60,157 nucleotides of DNA from Clostridia bacterium (GTDB lineage: Bacteria; Bacillota; Clostridia; Christensenellales; QALW01). The notes below the pieces were generated by a model, which had not been told where the DNA came from, did not search any database, and was given only the letters and a program-made list of their open reading frames with translations. The stretch lies in assembly GCA_017516345.1 (NCBI GenBank), contig JAFXDC010000065.1, forward strand, positions 64,481 through 124,637, in the 5' to 3' direction. Positions within the stretch are counted from its first letter, which is position 1; each line of letters begins with the position of its first letter. A program made the position numbers and the translations under genes. Below, piece by piece: positions 1-8,306 of the stretch.

Positions 1-1114
1 TGCTTTTGGCAAGAGGTATGCTTTTGCATGCCGAAACGTCAAAGAAGTAAATATCGTATCTGTCTTCAACCGACGATTCCACCGCATAGACCATGCCTGC
101 GGCAGAATCGGTCACCGCGGTAGGGTTAAGAGTATATACCTTTTGTGCGACGGTGTGGCTTTTAAGGGTAACGGTGTCTACTGCGGTAAGTGTGCAGTTC
201 TGTAGGGTATCGTCATAGTCGTGTAATATATACATTACCGAGCCATCGGGAGATACTTCGGAATAAGTGACGTTTGTGAATTCCTTTGATTTGCCCGTAA
301 GGGTATGTAGGGTGTAATTGTAAACGTACGCGGCAGTGTTTGCAATGTCAACTGTAAGATAACTGTTGCCGTCGGGAGCCATCCATCCCAGAGCAAATGT
401 TTTGCTCTGAAGCTTGGTTCGGTCCCCGTTCTTATACATGTACAGCGATGCGGGTGAGGTGTTTCCAACGAGTGCAAACAGAGCGGAGGAGTCATCGGTA
501 AAGAAAAAACTTTCACATCTTGCCGTGCCGCTTTCAAGCAGACTCAGCTCACCGTTTTCAAAAAGCAACAGCATGCCGCCTGCACCTGACTGATCAGCAT
601 CGGTTACAATGGCTACCTTGCTTCTGTCGGGACTGATCCTCCATGAATCCACGTTGCTGCACAGTACCCGTGATTTGTTCTGCGAGGGATCGTATTGTAT
701 CAGCTTCTTATCTCCGTAAGGATCGGAAAGATAAATGAGTGTGCCGTCCTTACAATCCCACAAATAGGTGACGCTGTTAAGAGATTCCTTGTCGTTTGGA
801 TCATAAACGTTATCATCAACAAGGATCTGCTCATTATCGGTGCATAAGTATATACCGCCATCCTTGAACGCCACACTGCCCACGATCTTTTCGGGCAATG
901 CGTTAACAAGAGAATGCTTGTCGCTTGTGATGGGTGCAAATCTGTTTATTAGGGTAACCGTGAGAAATGTGCCTGCGGCTATCACCACCACGCAAGCTAT
1001 ACATATTAGTGCGATAATGGTCTTTTTCGAAAACCTGTGCTCGGTCTCGTCAAAAACAATTTCATCCTTTTTTTTAGGGGCTTCCTTGGGGGAACGGATC
1101 TGTTTCTTACTCAT
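1..1114 (-). CDS. Membrane-anchored protein with propeller-like ectodomain (partial, 3' end outside window)
   Basis: The frame is open from an ATG at 1114 to the window edge with no stop, so the C-terminus is missing. The start has a good ribosome binding site (AAAGGAA, spacing about 5). The N-terminus is charged (MSKKQIRSPKEAPKKKDE), followed near residues 30-50 by one hydrophobic segment (IIALICIACVVVIAAGTF), which predicts a single-pass protein with its bulk outside the cell. The ectodomain has repeated short motifs such as YLWDCKDGTLIYLSDP, SWRISPDRSKVAIVTD and GWMAPDGNSYLTVD, typical of TolB/DPP-IV-like beta-propeller blades. A sensor or binding role is only an inference; no catalytic residues are visible in the part present. 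Confidence 0.75.
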   Translation of the reverse strand, partial: MSKKQIRSPKEAPKKKDEIVFDETEHRFSKKTIIALICIACVVVIAAGTFLTVTLINRFAPITSDKHSLVNALPEKIVGSVAFKDGGIYLCTDNEQILVDDNVYDPNDKESLNSVTYLWDCKDGTLIYLSDPYGDKKLIQYDPSQNKSRVLCSNVDSWRISPDRSKVAIVTDADQSGAGGMLLLFENGELSLLESGTARCESFFFTDDSSALFALVGNTSPASLYMYKNGDRTKLQSKTFALGWMAPDGNSYLTVDIANTAAYVYNYTLHTLTGKSKEFTNVTYSEVSPDGSVMYILHDYDDTLQNCTLTAVDTVTLKSHTVAQKVYTLNPTAVTDSAAGMVYAVESSVEDRYDIYFFDVSACKSIPLAKS

Positions 1115-1378
1115 ATTATTCCTTTCGCGTAAAAGCATTTTTGTTTTTTTCATAATGCTTCGCAATATTTCGTGATTATTCTGTTATTTGCTGCATTGAT
1201 CGCAAAAAAATCGGTAACGATACCCATAAAGTGTTTTAAAAGTGCAAAAACAGCCGGAATTCTACAAGAATATATATTTTTTTTGTAAAATGACGACTTT
1301 TTTTGCAAAATGCTTGGTTTATAATATATTTGCACAAAAGCGTAAGGTGCAAATATTATATAATAGAGGTGACTTGTT

Positions 1379-1561
1379 ATGTATATGTATCAGGATCAGG
1401 ACATTATCATTGATGTGCGCACGATAATAGCGCGGTCGGAGAAGCTGGCTTCTCTGTACGGTAAGGCGGATTATTCCGTATTAAAGGAGATAACCGACTA
1501 TATCGACGGGCAGACCGTGGATAACGTACGTAACAGCATTTTTAAATCGCTTAAAAATTAA
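1379..1561 (+). CDS. Small hypothetical protein (60 aa)
   Basis: A 60-residue open frame starts at an ATG preceded by AGAGGTGA, a reasonable ribosome binding site. It is hydrophilic and probably helical (DVRTIIARSEKLASLYGKADYSVLKEITDYIDGQ), with no membrane segment, cysteine pair or recognised motif. It stands alone between a divergent membrane-protein gene and rlmA. I do not recognise the family. The frame, start signal and amphipathic character make a real small gene more likely than not, but function is unknown. Confidence 0.5.
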   Translation: MYMYQDQDIIIDVRTIIARSEKLASLYGKADYSVLKEITDYIDGQTVDNVRNSIFKSLKN

Positions 1562-1733
1562 AATTAACTATTATATTTATTATATCATACTACCGTGTGT
1601 ATTCAAAGTATTTTTTTAAGTATTTTTTTTAATTTTTCGTAAACAATTTGCCAAGCTTGCCGAGCTTTTGTTTGACCTTGAGGGTGTGAGGGTATATAAT
1701 GTAAATAACTTTGAAGAACAAGAGAATACATAA

Positions 1734-2531
1734 ATGCACGGTAATATCTTAAAATGTCCCGTTTGCTCGAGCCGCTTAATTGCAAACGGTGGGTCTTATA
1801 AATGTAAAAACGATCATTGCTTTGATATATCAAAAAAAGGCAGTGTTAATCTTTTGCTCAAGGGTGGAGCCCACGGTGATGATCGCGGTATGCTTGCCTC
1901 AAGGAGGGATTTTTTATCTGCCGGTTATTATGAGCAGCTTGCGCAAGCTGTATCTGAGGCTGTAGCCAAGCACGGCGGTACAGTTCTTGATATGGGATGT
2001 GGGGAGGGATACTATAGCTCAAGGCTTGCAGATATAAAGGATGCTCGCGTCTACGCCTTTGATGTATCTAAATATGCCGCAGCAATGACTGCGGCCAGGG
2101 ATAAGAGGATCACCGCCTTTACAGCATCAAGCTTTGACATCCCGGTGCTTTCCGACTCGGTGGATTGCGCGGTCAGTATTTTTGCGCCCTTTGATCCCTA
2201 TGAGGTGTCAAGGGTATTGAAAACCGGTGGAGTATTGGTTGCGGCATACCCGATGCCGGAGCATTTGCTGGAGCTCAAGCAAGCAATATATGACAGGGTC
2301 ATACTAAATCCCGATTCGGTGCCCGAGCATAAGGGCTTTAAGCAGGTGGATATTGCTTGCGTCAGGTTTAATATGCATTTAAATGACAGCTCGCACATAC
2401 AGGCTCTGTTTTCAATGACACCTTATGCCTATAATACTCCTAAAGCTCTCGTTTCCAGGCTAAATGTCTTAACCGAGCTTGACTGCCGTGCGGAAATAAT
2501 GGTGGTTACGTATAAAAAGATAAGGCCTTGA
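1734..2531 (+). CDS. rlmA: RlmA-type 23S rRNA (guanine-N1) methyltransferase
   Basis: This protein resembles RlmA/TlrB enzymes, which methylate N1 of a guanine in helix 35 of 23S rRNA using S-adenosylmethionine. It opens with the family's zinc-binding module (CPVC near residue 9, then CKNDHCFD near 24-31), followed by the hallmark stretch KKGSVNLLLKGGAHGDDRGMLASRR. The Rossmann SAM motif VLDMGCGEGYYSS lies near residues 83-95. At 265 aa the length is usual for the family. The gene has its own downstream hairpin terminator and is not obviously in an operon. Some family members give macrolide-type resistance; nothing here decides for or against that. Confidence 0.85.
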   Translation: MHGNILKCPVCSSRLIANGGSYKCKNDHCFDISKKGSVNLLLKGGAHGDDRGMLASRRDFLSAGYYEQLAQAVSEAVAKHGGTVLDMGCGEGYYSSRLADIKDARVYAFDVSKYAAAMTAARDKRITAFTASSFDIPVLSDSVDCAVSIFAPFDPYEVSRVLKTGGVLVAAYPMPEHLLELKQAIYDRVILNPDSVPEHKGFKQVDIACVRFNMHLNDSSHIQALFSMTPYAYNTPKALVSRLNVLTELDCRAEIMVVTYKKIRP

Positions 2532-2550
2532 TTATAATATCGACCTATTC

Positions 2551-2582
2551 ATCCATCGCGTGAAAATGCGGTGGATCTTTTT
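2551..2582 (+). terminator. Rho-independent terminator after rlmA
   Basis: Arms ATCCATCGC and GCGGTGGAT (one G-U pair) enclose an 8-nt loop and are followed by CTTTTT. It sits 20 nt after the rlmA stop and separates it from the TetR-ABC operon. Confidence 0.7.
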
Positions 2583-2600
2583 AATTTTAACGGTTTTTTG

Positions 2601-2629
2601 TTGACAAACGAGCATTTTTATTATAAAAT
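2601..2629 (+). promoter_or_regulatory. Sigma-A type promoter of TetR-ABC operon
   Basis: A perfect TTGACA (2601-2606) and TAAAAT (2624-2629) are separated by 17 nt. Just downstream, CGATATAT occurs twice (about 2636-2662) between the start point and the ribosome binding site, a plausible operator region for the TetR-type protein encoded next. Confidence 0.7.
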
Positions 2630-2671
2630 AACATACGATATATAACGGTCGATATATTATGGAGGTGTGTT

Positions 2672-3241
2672 ATGCCGCCAAAGATAAGGGTTACAAAGGA
2701 TGATATAGTTAATGCTGCGGTGGAGCTTGTCAGACAAGGTGGGGCAGAGGCAATAAATGCCCGTGCCATTGCCGTCCGTCTTGGATGCTCTACTCAGCCT
2801 GTATTTTCAAACTTTGATACTATGGATCAGCTTCTGGAGCAGGTGATATCTGCTTCTTATGATGTCTATCTTGATTTTTTAAGCAATGAGGCACAAAGCG
2901 GAATATATCCCCAATATAAGGCCTTTGGCATGGCGTATATTCGCTTTGCCAAGGAGGAAAAGGAGCTTTTCAAGCTTTTGTTCATGAGAGACAGAGGGAA
3001 CATGGAGATTGCTCCCACTTCGGATTTTGACGCCTCGGTCGAGCTTATAATGAAGGCAAACGGGGTCTCAATGGATCGAGCAAGACGTATGCACCTTGAA
3101 ATGTGGTCTTTGGTACACGGTATAGCAACCATGCTTGCGACCTCCTTTACATGTCTTGATTGGGAGCTTATAAGCGATATGCTGACCGATGTATATCAAG
3201 GTATTCGTAACAGGTCGGGAGGTTCAAATGCAAGCAATTAA
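2672..3241 (+). CDS. TetR/AcrR family transcriptional regulator
   Basis: The 189-aa protein begins with a typical TetR helix-turn-helix (ITKDDIVNAAVELVRQGGAEAINARAIAVRLGCSTQPVFSNF in outline; DNA-contact helix around residues 27-48) and ends with a helical ligand and dimer domain resembling TetR_C/WHG-type domains. The start has a strong GGAGGTG site. It overlaps the first bases of an ABC transporter ATPase gene, and the three genes form one operon. By analogy with this arrangement it most likely represses its own operon and is released by the exported compound. The inducer cannot be inferred. Confidence 0.85.
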   Translation: MPPKIRVTKDDIVNAAVELVRQGGAEAINARAIAVRLGCSTQPVFSNFDTMDQLLEQVISASYDVYLDFLSNEAQSGIYPQYKAFGMAYIRFAKEEKELFKLLFMRDRGNMEIAPTSDFDASVELIMKANGVSMDRARRMHLEMWSLVHGIATMLATSFTCLDWELISDMLTDVYQGIRNRSGGSNASN

Positions 3242-3956
3242 AATACAAGGACTTACTAAGAAATATAAAGATATTACCGCGGTTGATGATCTGTCCCTTA
3301 GCATCGAAAGTGGCGAGCTTTTTTCTCTTTTGGGAGTAAACGGAGCGGGAAAGACCACCACGATTAAAATGCTTTGCGGTTTAATACAGCCAACTGACGG
3401 GGATGCGTTTTTGATGGGTCATAGCCTGCGCAGCGATTCTGCCATCGTTAAGTCGATAATTGCAGTCTCTCCGCAGGAGACTGCAGTGGCGCACGGCTTG
3501 ACGGTAAAGGAAAATCTCGAGCTTATGTGCGGCGTTCACGGGCTTGGCGCTGATAAGAAAAAAGAGAGGATGTCTCAATTGACCGAGCTTCTCGGAATTA
3601 AGGACGTGTTACAAAGGAAGGCGGGCAAGCTCTCGGGAGGCTGGCAACGCAGATTAAGCATAGCTATGGCGCTTATCAGCGAGCCGGAGATACTGTTTCT
3701 TGACGAGCCCACTCTCGGTCTTGACGTAATTGCAAGAAGCGAGCTTTGGAGTGTGATAAGCTCACTGAAGGGGAAGGTCACTACGGTCCTGACCACGCAT
3801 TATATGCAGGAGGCAGAGGCGCTGTCCGACAGAATTGGTATTATGAAGGACGGAAGACTTTTGCTTACGGGTACGGCGGATGACATAAAGAGGATGGCTG
3901 CAACCGATAATTTTGAGGAAGCATTCATACGTATTGTAAAGGGGGAAATAAAATGA
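3228..3956 (+). CDS. ABC transporter ATP-binding protein (drug/antibiotic exporter type)
   Basis: An ABC ATPase: Walker A GVNGAGKTT (residues 36-44), signature LSGGWQRRLS, Walker B ILFLDEPTLGLD and the switch histidine in TTHYMQEAEAL. The order matches CcmA/NatA-type exporters. An upstream in-frame ATG at 3189 exists, but the ATG at 3228 has GGGAGG seven bases ahead and gives the standard N-terminus MQAIKIQGL, so I prefer it. The gene overlaps the regulator upstream by 14 nt and the permease downstream by 4 nt (ATGA), which implies translational coupling. Substrate unknown; multidrug or antimicrobial-peptide export is the usual role of such operons. Confidence 0.9.
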   Translation: MQAIKIQGLTKKYKDITAVDDLSLSIESGELFSLLGVNGAGKTTTIKMLCGLIQPTDGDAFLMGHSLRSDSAIVKSIIAVSPQETAVAHGLTVKENLELMCGVHGLGADKKKERMSQLTELLGIKDVLQRKAGKLSGGWQRRLSIAMALISEPEILFLDEPTLGLDVIARSELWSVISSLKGKVTTVLTTHYMQEAEALSDRIGIMKDGRLLLTGTADDIKRMAATDNFEEAFIRIVKGEIK

Positions 3957-4684
3957 GAATGTTGACCTTTGCAATAAGAAACACAAAGGAGATACTCCGT
4001 GACCCTTTGACGGTGATCTTTGGGCTGGGGTTCCCGCTTATTCTTATATTACTGCTTAGCGCAATACAGGCAAGCATCCCCGTACAGTTGTTTGAAATTA
4101 CCCGCCTTGCGCCGGGAATAGTGGTGTTTGGACTGTCCTTCATGACCCTGTTTTCGGCAACCCTGATATCTAAAGACAGAAAAAGCTCGTTTCTTCAAAG
4201 GCTGTATACTACGCCAATGACGGCGATGGACTTTGTGCTCGGATATGCCTTGCCCATAATTCCGTTTGCGGTGGCTCAAAGCTTTATCTGCTATACGGTA
4301 GCGGTGCTTCTCGGACTTGAGATCTCTGTAAGCATTCTTACTGCGATATTATTCATAGTACCTATCTCGCTGTTATACGTTGCATTGGGATTGCTTTTTG
4401 GCAGCATCCTTACCGATAAACAGGTAGGGGGGATATGCGGTGCATTGCTGACCAATCTGTCAGCATGGCTTTCGGGTATTTGGTTTGATCTTAAGCTGGT
4501 AGGCGGAGCCTTTGAGGATATAGCGCATATGCTTCCGTTTGTACATGCAGTAGAAATGGAGCGTGAGATTATCGCAGGAAATATAGCAGGTATTTTTCCG
4601 CACCTATGGTGGGTGTTAGGGTATGCAGCTTTAACCACAACCATTGCGGTACTGCTATTCTTAAGACAAATGAAAAAGCAATAG
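3953..4684 (+). CDS. ABC-2 type transporter permease
   Basis: A 243-aa membrane protein of the ABC-2 family, with six predicted hydrophobic segments beginning at LTVIFGLGFPLILILLLSAI and ending at LGYAALTTTIAVLLFLR. It carries the internal pattern typical of DrrB/NodJ-like permeases (RLYTTPMTAMDFVLGYALPI). The start codon overlaps the stop of the ATPase (ATGA). With that ATPase it would form a homodimeric exporter in the cytoplasmic membrane, controlled by the TetR protein two genes upstream. The operon ends at a clear terminator. Confidence 0.88.
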   Translation: MRMLTFAIRNTKEILRDPLTVIFGLGFPLILILLLSAIQASIPVQLFEITRLAPGIVVFGLSFMTLFSATLISKDRKSSFLQRLYTTPMTAMDFVLGYALPIIPFAVAQSFICYTVAVLLGLEISVSILTAILFIVPISLLYVALGLLFGSILTDKQVGGICGALLTNLSAWLSGIWFDLKLVGGAFEDIAHMLPFVHAVEMEREIIAGNIAGIFPHLWWVLGYAALTTTIAVLLFLRQMKKQ

Positions 4685-4703
4685 CGTTATGAATAAAACA
4701 AGA

Positions 4704-4730
4704 AAAACCGCAGGTATCTGCGGTTTTGTT
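4704..4730 (+). terminator. Terminator after ABC operon
   Basis: Perfect 10-bp stem AAAACCGCAG / CTGCGGTTTT with a GTAT loop. The A- and T-rich ends let it work in both directions, so it may also end the convergent DUF4956 gene. Confidence 0.8.
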
Positions 4731-4761
4731 ATAGTTATTTTGATATTACAAAAAACAAATA

Positions 4762-5442
4762 TTACAATTCCTCTCTGCCACCGGGCAAGATGCCAAGTGA
4801 GATGGGGAGATTGCCGTTGCGGCATCTAAGCTGATCTATAAACTCCTTTTCCTTGTGTACGTCCTTAACACGTACTATGTAACGTATCTCAAACATGCTG
4901 CCCATATTGGTGGTTTTTACACGCTCAAGAGTAACTCTGTCAAGGTACTTGTCAAACAGATCGTTAAAAAGGGTGTCGTACTCAAGATCCTCATGGATGG
5001 TTATGCGAAGCTGCTTATCTTTTATTACACGCTCGCCGAATTTGGAAAGACCGAGCAAAAGTATAACGACGATAACGATCACCGCTATTACCGATGCAAA
5101 CACCAGCTGTCCCATGCCGCATGCAAGACCCACAGCCATTGCGGCAAACAGGGCGGCGATCTCCTTTCCGCTACCTTGAGCAGAACGGAAGCGTACCAGT
5201 GAGAATGCGCCCATTACGGCAATTCCCGTACCTAATTGACCGTTTACAAGCAGAATTACCACCTGAACTATCAATGGCAGTACACTAATTGCAATCAAAA
5301 GGCTTTTTGTGCTTCTGGTGTCGGATTTATGATAAACAAATGCAAGTATTACTCCCAGGATCACCGCGACCGCACTGCTGACCAAAATGGCAATACTGCG
5401 GTCGGAAATAATATCAAAAATACTTGTTAACAATCTTATCAC
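4762..5442 (-). CDS. DUF4956 family membrane protein
   Basis: A 226-aa protein with four hydrophobic segments in the N-terminal two thirds (IAILVSSAVAVILGVILAFVY, LLIAISVLPLIVQVVILLV, IAALFAAMAVGLACGMGQL, VIAVIVIVVILLLGL) and a soluble C-terminal domain. The signature GTGIAVMGAFSLVRFRSAQG between segments two and three is characteristic of DUF4956. The family is often encoded next to VTC-domain proteins, as here: the VTC gene lies 17 nt upstream on the same strand. The pair may handle polyphosphate or another phosphate polymer at the membrane, but for bacteria this is inference. No CotH kinase gene, a frequent third partner, is visible nearby. Confidence 0.85.
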   Translation of the reverse strand: MIRLLTSIFDIISDRSIAILVSSAVAVILGVILAFVYHKSDTRSTKSLLIAISVLPLIVQVVILLVNGQLGTGIAVMGAFSLVRFRSAQGSGKEIAALFAAMAVGLACGMGQLVFASVIAVIVIVVILLLGLSKFGERVIKDKQLRITIHEDLEYDTLFNDLFDKYLDRVTLERVKTTNMGSMFEIRYIVRVKDVHKEKEFIDQLRCRNGNLPISLGILPGGREEL

Positions 5443-5459
5443 GTCCTTATACTTATTAT

Positions 5460-6185
5460 TTATTGCTCGGCAACGTCTATCAGCTTTAATTTTTGCTTAT
5501 AAGCCGTTCCGTATTTGGAAAATGAGCCGGGGCGAATTTCGCATTCGCGCAAAGCATGTACAAGCCATAGCGGCATTGCGCTATTGACCTTTATTTCCAT
5601 TATGTACTTATCCTTATCAAGCACGCCCCAGCCGTGACTTCCCTTGAGTAGGTCGAGCTCATAGTCGCGCGCCCTGATGCTTGTATCGAAGGTTATGCGC
5701 ACATCCGGATCCTCGGGGCACACCAATGCAAGACGATCGTAGCATACCACCATAGCGGGCTTGAGAGAGTATCTGCTGATGGCAAACAACAGCTCGTTTG
5801 CGATCTGCTTATCCTTTTGCTTTATCTTATCGCAGTCGCCGCTCTGTAAGAAATTCAGAGCATCACTGTATTTAAGAGAAATTCGTCTTTTATATACTAT
5901 TCCGTCGTATTTCTTTTTAAGCTCAACGTAAACCTTTTTATCGGCAGTTGGAACGTTATAGCTGCGCAGCCGAAGCTTTTCCTTATATACGGGCTTATCT
6001 ATGGATCGCCGTATAAGATCAAAATTCTCGGTATCAAAATATAAGGAGCAGATGGTATCCCATCCGTATTCGTCCTCAATAACGTGGCTGCCGAGCTTTT
6101 CGCGCAAGGAGAGATACGTGGCACTTGATATAATATATTTCTTTTCTGTGCGCTTGAAATTTTTTATAACAGAAATACGGATCAT
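5460..6185 (-). CDS. VTC domain protein (polyphosphate polymerase-like)
   Basis: The 241-aa protein matches the VTC/CYTH-like tunnel fold. It opens with FKRTEKKYIIS, has DTICSLYFDTENFDLIRRSID, then the basic strands KEKLRLRSYN, VYVELKKKYDGIVYKRR and a late acidic EIKVNSAMP. These alternating Lys/Arg/Glu strands are how VTC enzymes bind ATP and polyphosphate. It is the first gene of a pair with the DUF4956 membrane protein. The only usable start in this frame is the ATG at 6185, since an in-frame TGA lies 24 nt upstream. GGGAG abuts that ATG with no spacing, while a better GAGGAAG lies 16 nt upstream inside overlapping hairpins (listed separately). Confidence 0.82.
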   Translation of the reverse strand: MIRISVIKNFKRTEKKYIISSATYLSLREKLGSHVIEDEYGWDTICSLYFDTENFDLIRRSIDKPVYKEKLRLRSYNVPTADKKVYVELKKKYDGIVYKRRISLKYSDALNFLQSGDCDKIKQKDKQIANELLFAISRYSLKPAMVVCYDRLALVCPEDPDVRITFDTSIRARDYELDLLKGSHGWGVLDKDKYIMEIKVNSAMPLWLVHALRECEIRPGSFSKYGTAYKQKLKLIDVAEQ

Positions 6186-6224
6186 CTCCCAAGGGTGGGA
6201 GCTTCCTCAAAAAGAGAAAGCTCC
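6186..6224 (-). promoter_or_regulatory. Two mutually exclusive hairpins over the VTC ribosome binding site
   Basis: Read on the minus strand, hairpin A pairs GGAGCTTTCTC with GAGGAAGCTCC (11 bp, one G-U, TTTTT loop) and buries the Shine-Dalgarno sequence GAGGAAG. Hairpin B pairs CTCCCA with TGGGAG (6 bp, 4-nt loop) and ends at the base before the ATG. The two share CTCC (6198-6201), so both cannot form completely. A would hide the site; B would free it and shorten its effective distance to the start codon. No T-run follows A, so it is not a terminator. The regulatory role is inferred. Confidence 0.4.
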
Positions 6225-6243
6225 ATGAATCAATGTAGGAAAA

Positions 6244-6265
6244 AAGCCCGCCGCAGGCGGGCAGA
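6244..6265 (-). terminator. Terminator after phospholipase C-type gene
   Basis: On the minus strand, GCCCGCC and GGCGGGC form a GC-rich stem with a short loop, followed by TTTTTT. It lies just after the stop of the upstream gene and before the VTC gene. Confidence 0.8.
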
Positions 6266-6268
6266 AAA

Positions 6269-7318
6269 TTATTCTTTCTTAAGTCTCTCGCGCTCAAGGT
6301 CTGCAAGCTTCTTGGCAAGCTTTGCTTCGTCGGCCTTGTAAACGCAATCGTAGAATTTGGGAAGGAAGGGTGCGTTCCAGGCTACACCGGTAAGCATGGA
6401 GTCGTTCTTAAGGGCAGTCTGAACCTGGATGTCGGTATTCTTGTCAAGGAAACCGTCATAAACGAAGTTTATCATCTCCACAGCCTCGTCGATACCCTTC
6501 TGGAGAAGCTCTTCAACAGAGGCGTTCTGAGGATACTTATTATCCCAGGGCAGATACCAGGTCTTTTTGCCCTCGTTAAGATAATCTATAGAGGAATCTA
6601 CCTTACCGTATTTGGAAGAGGTGTAGGTTCCTACGTAGGTGTCTCTTGAGAATCTCTCGTAAATGGGAACGCTCAGGTTATAGAAGCCGGGCTTAATGCG
6701 TTTTTTCATAAGCTCATACATGCGCTGTGCGGCACGAATGGTCTCGTCGCGGGAGATCTCGCGACCGAGAATGCTCTTAAGATGTCTGGGATACAGACGG
6801 CAGATCTCAAGCAGCTCCTTATACTCAACGTAGAATATATCGTTGATGTTCATCTGTGAGGGGGTCTTATCCATATGCTTTTTAAGGATAAGCTCGTCCA
6901 TTGCAGTGGTGAAACGGTTGCGATATACGTTGAAGCGCTCGGGAAGGTCAGCACCGGGAGTCTGGAAGCCTACGTTGTAGGAAATGTAGGGGTTGATAGC
7001 GCAGTTTACTCTGTAGTAAACAAGGTAGCCCATGAAATATGGGCGCAGTATGGCGGCATCCTCAGGAGACTGAGCCTTTATGTAACGGTAGATGGTGGAC
7101 AACCATTCGTTTACGGTTCTCTCTCGCAGAGCCATGGTGATACGGTTGACCGCATCGTCGGCTTTGAAGGGAGCACCAAAGTATTTAAAGAAGTCGGGGC
7201 CCTGAAGACCGAAATTAAATATTCTGCTGTTCTCCTGAAGAAGATTCTTAAGCTCGGGGTTCTGAATCTTTTCAAGAACTGCATTACCAGCGATATAGTG
7301 AGTAAAAAAACCGGGCAT
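6269..7318 (-). CDS. Zinc-dependent phospholipase C family protein
   Basis: A 349-aa protein with the N-terminal pattern of the Zn_dep_PLPC family: MPGFFTHYIAGNAVLEKI, then NFGLQGPDFFKYF, with His and Asp residues (H7, D near 42) where family members bind zinc. Further histidines occur in the helical body. There is no signal peptide, unlike secreted clostridial alpha-toxin-type enzymes, so it is more likely an intracellular member of this broad hydrolase superfamily. Substrate unknown. It has its own promoter and terminator and is a single-gene unit. Confidence 0.78.
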   Translation of the reverse strand: MPGFFTHYIAGNAVLEKIQNPELKNLLQENSRIFNFGLQGPDFFKYFGAPFKADDAVNRITMALRERTVNEWLSTIYRYIKAQSPEDAAILRPYFMGYLVYYRVNCAINPYISYNVGFQTPGADLPERFNVYRNRFTTAMDELILKKHMDKTPSQMNINDIFYVEYKELLEICRLYPRHLKSILGREISRDETIRAAQRMYELMKKRIKPGFYNLSVPIYERFSRDTYVGTYTSSKYGKVDSSIDYLNEGKKTWYLPWDNKYPQNASVEELLQKGIDEAVEMINFVYDGFLDKNTDIQVQTALKNDSMLTGVAWNAPFLPKFYDCVYKADEAKLAKKLADLERERLKKE

Positions 7319-7411
7319 AGTATTGAAACTCCATTTCTCCGACGCTGTGGAATAATTAAGCTGACCGTCGTCGGCACGGCATACACCTATTTAAATATAA
7401 TTAGCAAACTT

Positions 7412-7440
7412 ATTATAATACATAAATTGTGTAAATACAA
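7412..7440 (-). promoter_or_regulatory. Promoter of phospholipase C-type gene
   Basis: On the minus strand, TTGTAT (7435-7440) and a perfect TATAAT (7412-7417) are 17 nt apart, about 95 nt upstream of the start codon. Confidence 0.6.
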
Positions 7441-7524
7441 GTACATTTTTCGAAAAAACTGCACAATTTTTTTGCACTAAAAGTATTTATGATAAAAAAT
7501 CAGATAAAAAACATCGATGCCTTA

Positions 7525-8073
7525 CTATCTGACCCTTACCGAGTATCTTCTCATGATGCTTTCCTGCTTTATCCAATAGCGCATATCAAGTAATACTCCG
7601 CCGTTTTTCTCTATGACTCTTCTGCTTGGCAGATTATCGTCACGGCAGGTGATTATAACGTCACTGTAAAACTCGCTTGCCTTTTCCAGAAGCTTGGCAC
7701 ACATTATGCTGCCGTATCCGCACCCTCGCTTTGACGGAAGCACGCCATAACCAATATAGCCCGAATAATACGTTTGCTCATGATTGGATTCGTGTCTTAC
7801 GTCGCCCTGAGCATAAACGGTGCCCTTTTCATCGCACAAAAAATAACGGGTGTATGCGGTGTTGCTTCTTGGAAGATATTTACCCTTGGAATGGAAATAG
7901 CATATTCGTTCAAACGGATAATAATCATCAGGGTCGCACATCCCCAAAAACGGAGTACCTGCGGCGATATAGTCGTCAAGCATATCGGAAAAGGCGGTAA
8001 CGGAAAGCTCGGAGCAGGTCAAAAGACGGAGATTACTGCTTTTTGCGATATCTGCCCAGGGCATATTTTCCAT
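7525..8073 (-). CDS. GNAT family N-acetyltransferase
   Basis: A 182-aa protein with a GNAT fold. The acetyl-CoA binding region is recognisable as GYGVLPSKRGCGYGSIMCAKLLEKA (the Q/RxxGxG/A loop is here KRGCGYG), followed by VIITCRDDNLPSRRVIEKNGGVLL, the usual beta-alpha end of the domain. The acceptor substrate cannot be told. An ATG at 8073 directly follows an in-frame GTG at 8076; the GAGGAAAA site fits the ATG better. The gene has its own minus-strand promoter. Confidence 0.85.
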   Translation of the reverse strand: MENMPWADIAKSSNLRLLTCSELSVTAFSDMLDDYIAAGTPFLGMCDPDDYYPFERICYFHSKGKYLPRSNTAYTRYFLCDEKGTVYAQGDVRHESNHEQTYYSGYIGYGVLPSKRGCGYGSIMCAKLLEKASEFYSDVIITCRDDNLPSRRVIEKNGGVLLDMRYWIKQESIMRRYSVRVR

Positions 8074-8115
8074 CACGCTTTTCCTCGCTTTCTGAATATC
8101 TTGTTACTGTATACT

Positions 8116-8143
8116 ATTTTATTCATTATGCTTAAATTGTCAA
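8116..8143 (-). promoter_or_regulatory. Promoter of GNAT gene
   Basis: On the minus strand, a perfect TTGACA (8138-8143), 16-nt spacer and TAAAAT (8116-8121), about 40 nt upstream of the start. Confidence 0.65.
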
Positions 8144-8207
8144 GGAATTGAAAAATACTAAAAATGTACGTTTAAATCAAAAATAATAGACTTTTTAACA
8201 AAAAAAC

Positions 8208-8235
8208 TTGAAAATAGAATGATTTATGCTATAAT
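8208..8235 (+). promoter_or_regulatory. Promoter of vanZ-hflX operon
   Basis: TTGAAA (8208-8213) and TATAAT (8230-8235) with a 16-nt spacer, roughly 70 nt before the first gene. It probably drives VanZ, hflX, the split gene, murG and ybaK, which are all overlapping or nearly so. Confidence 0.6.
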
Positions 8236-8306
8236 ATAAAAGATAATATGAATATACCTTTATTTGATAGACTTAATTATATAATATATTGGGATATTTT
8301 TAAATT

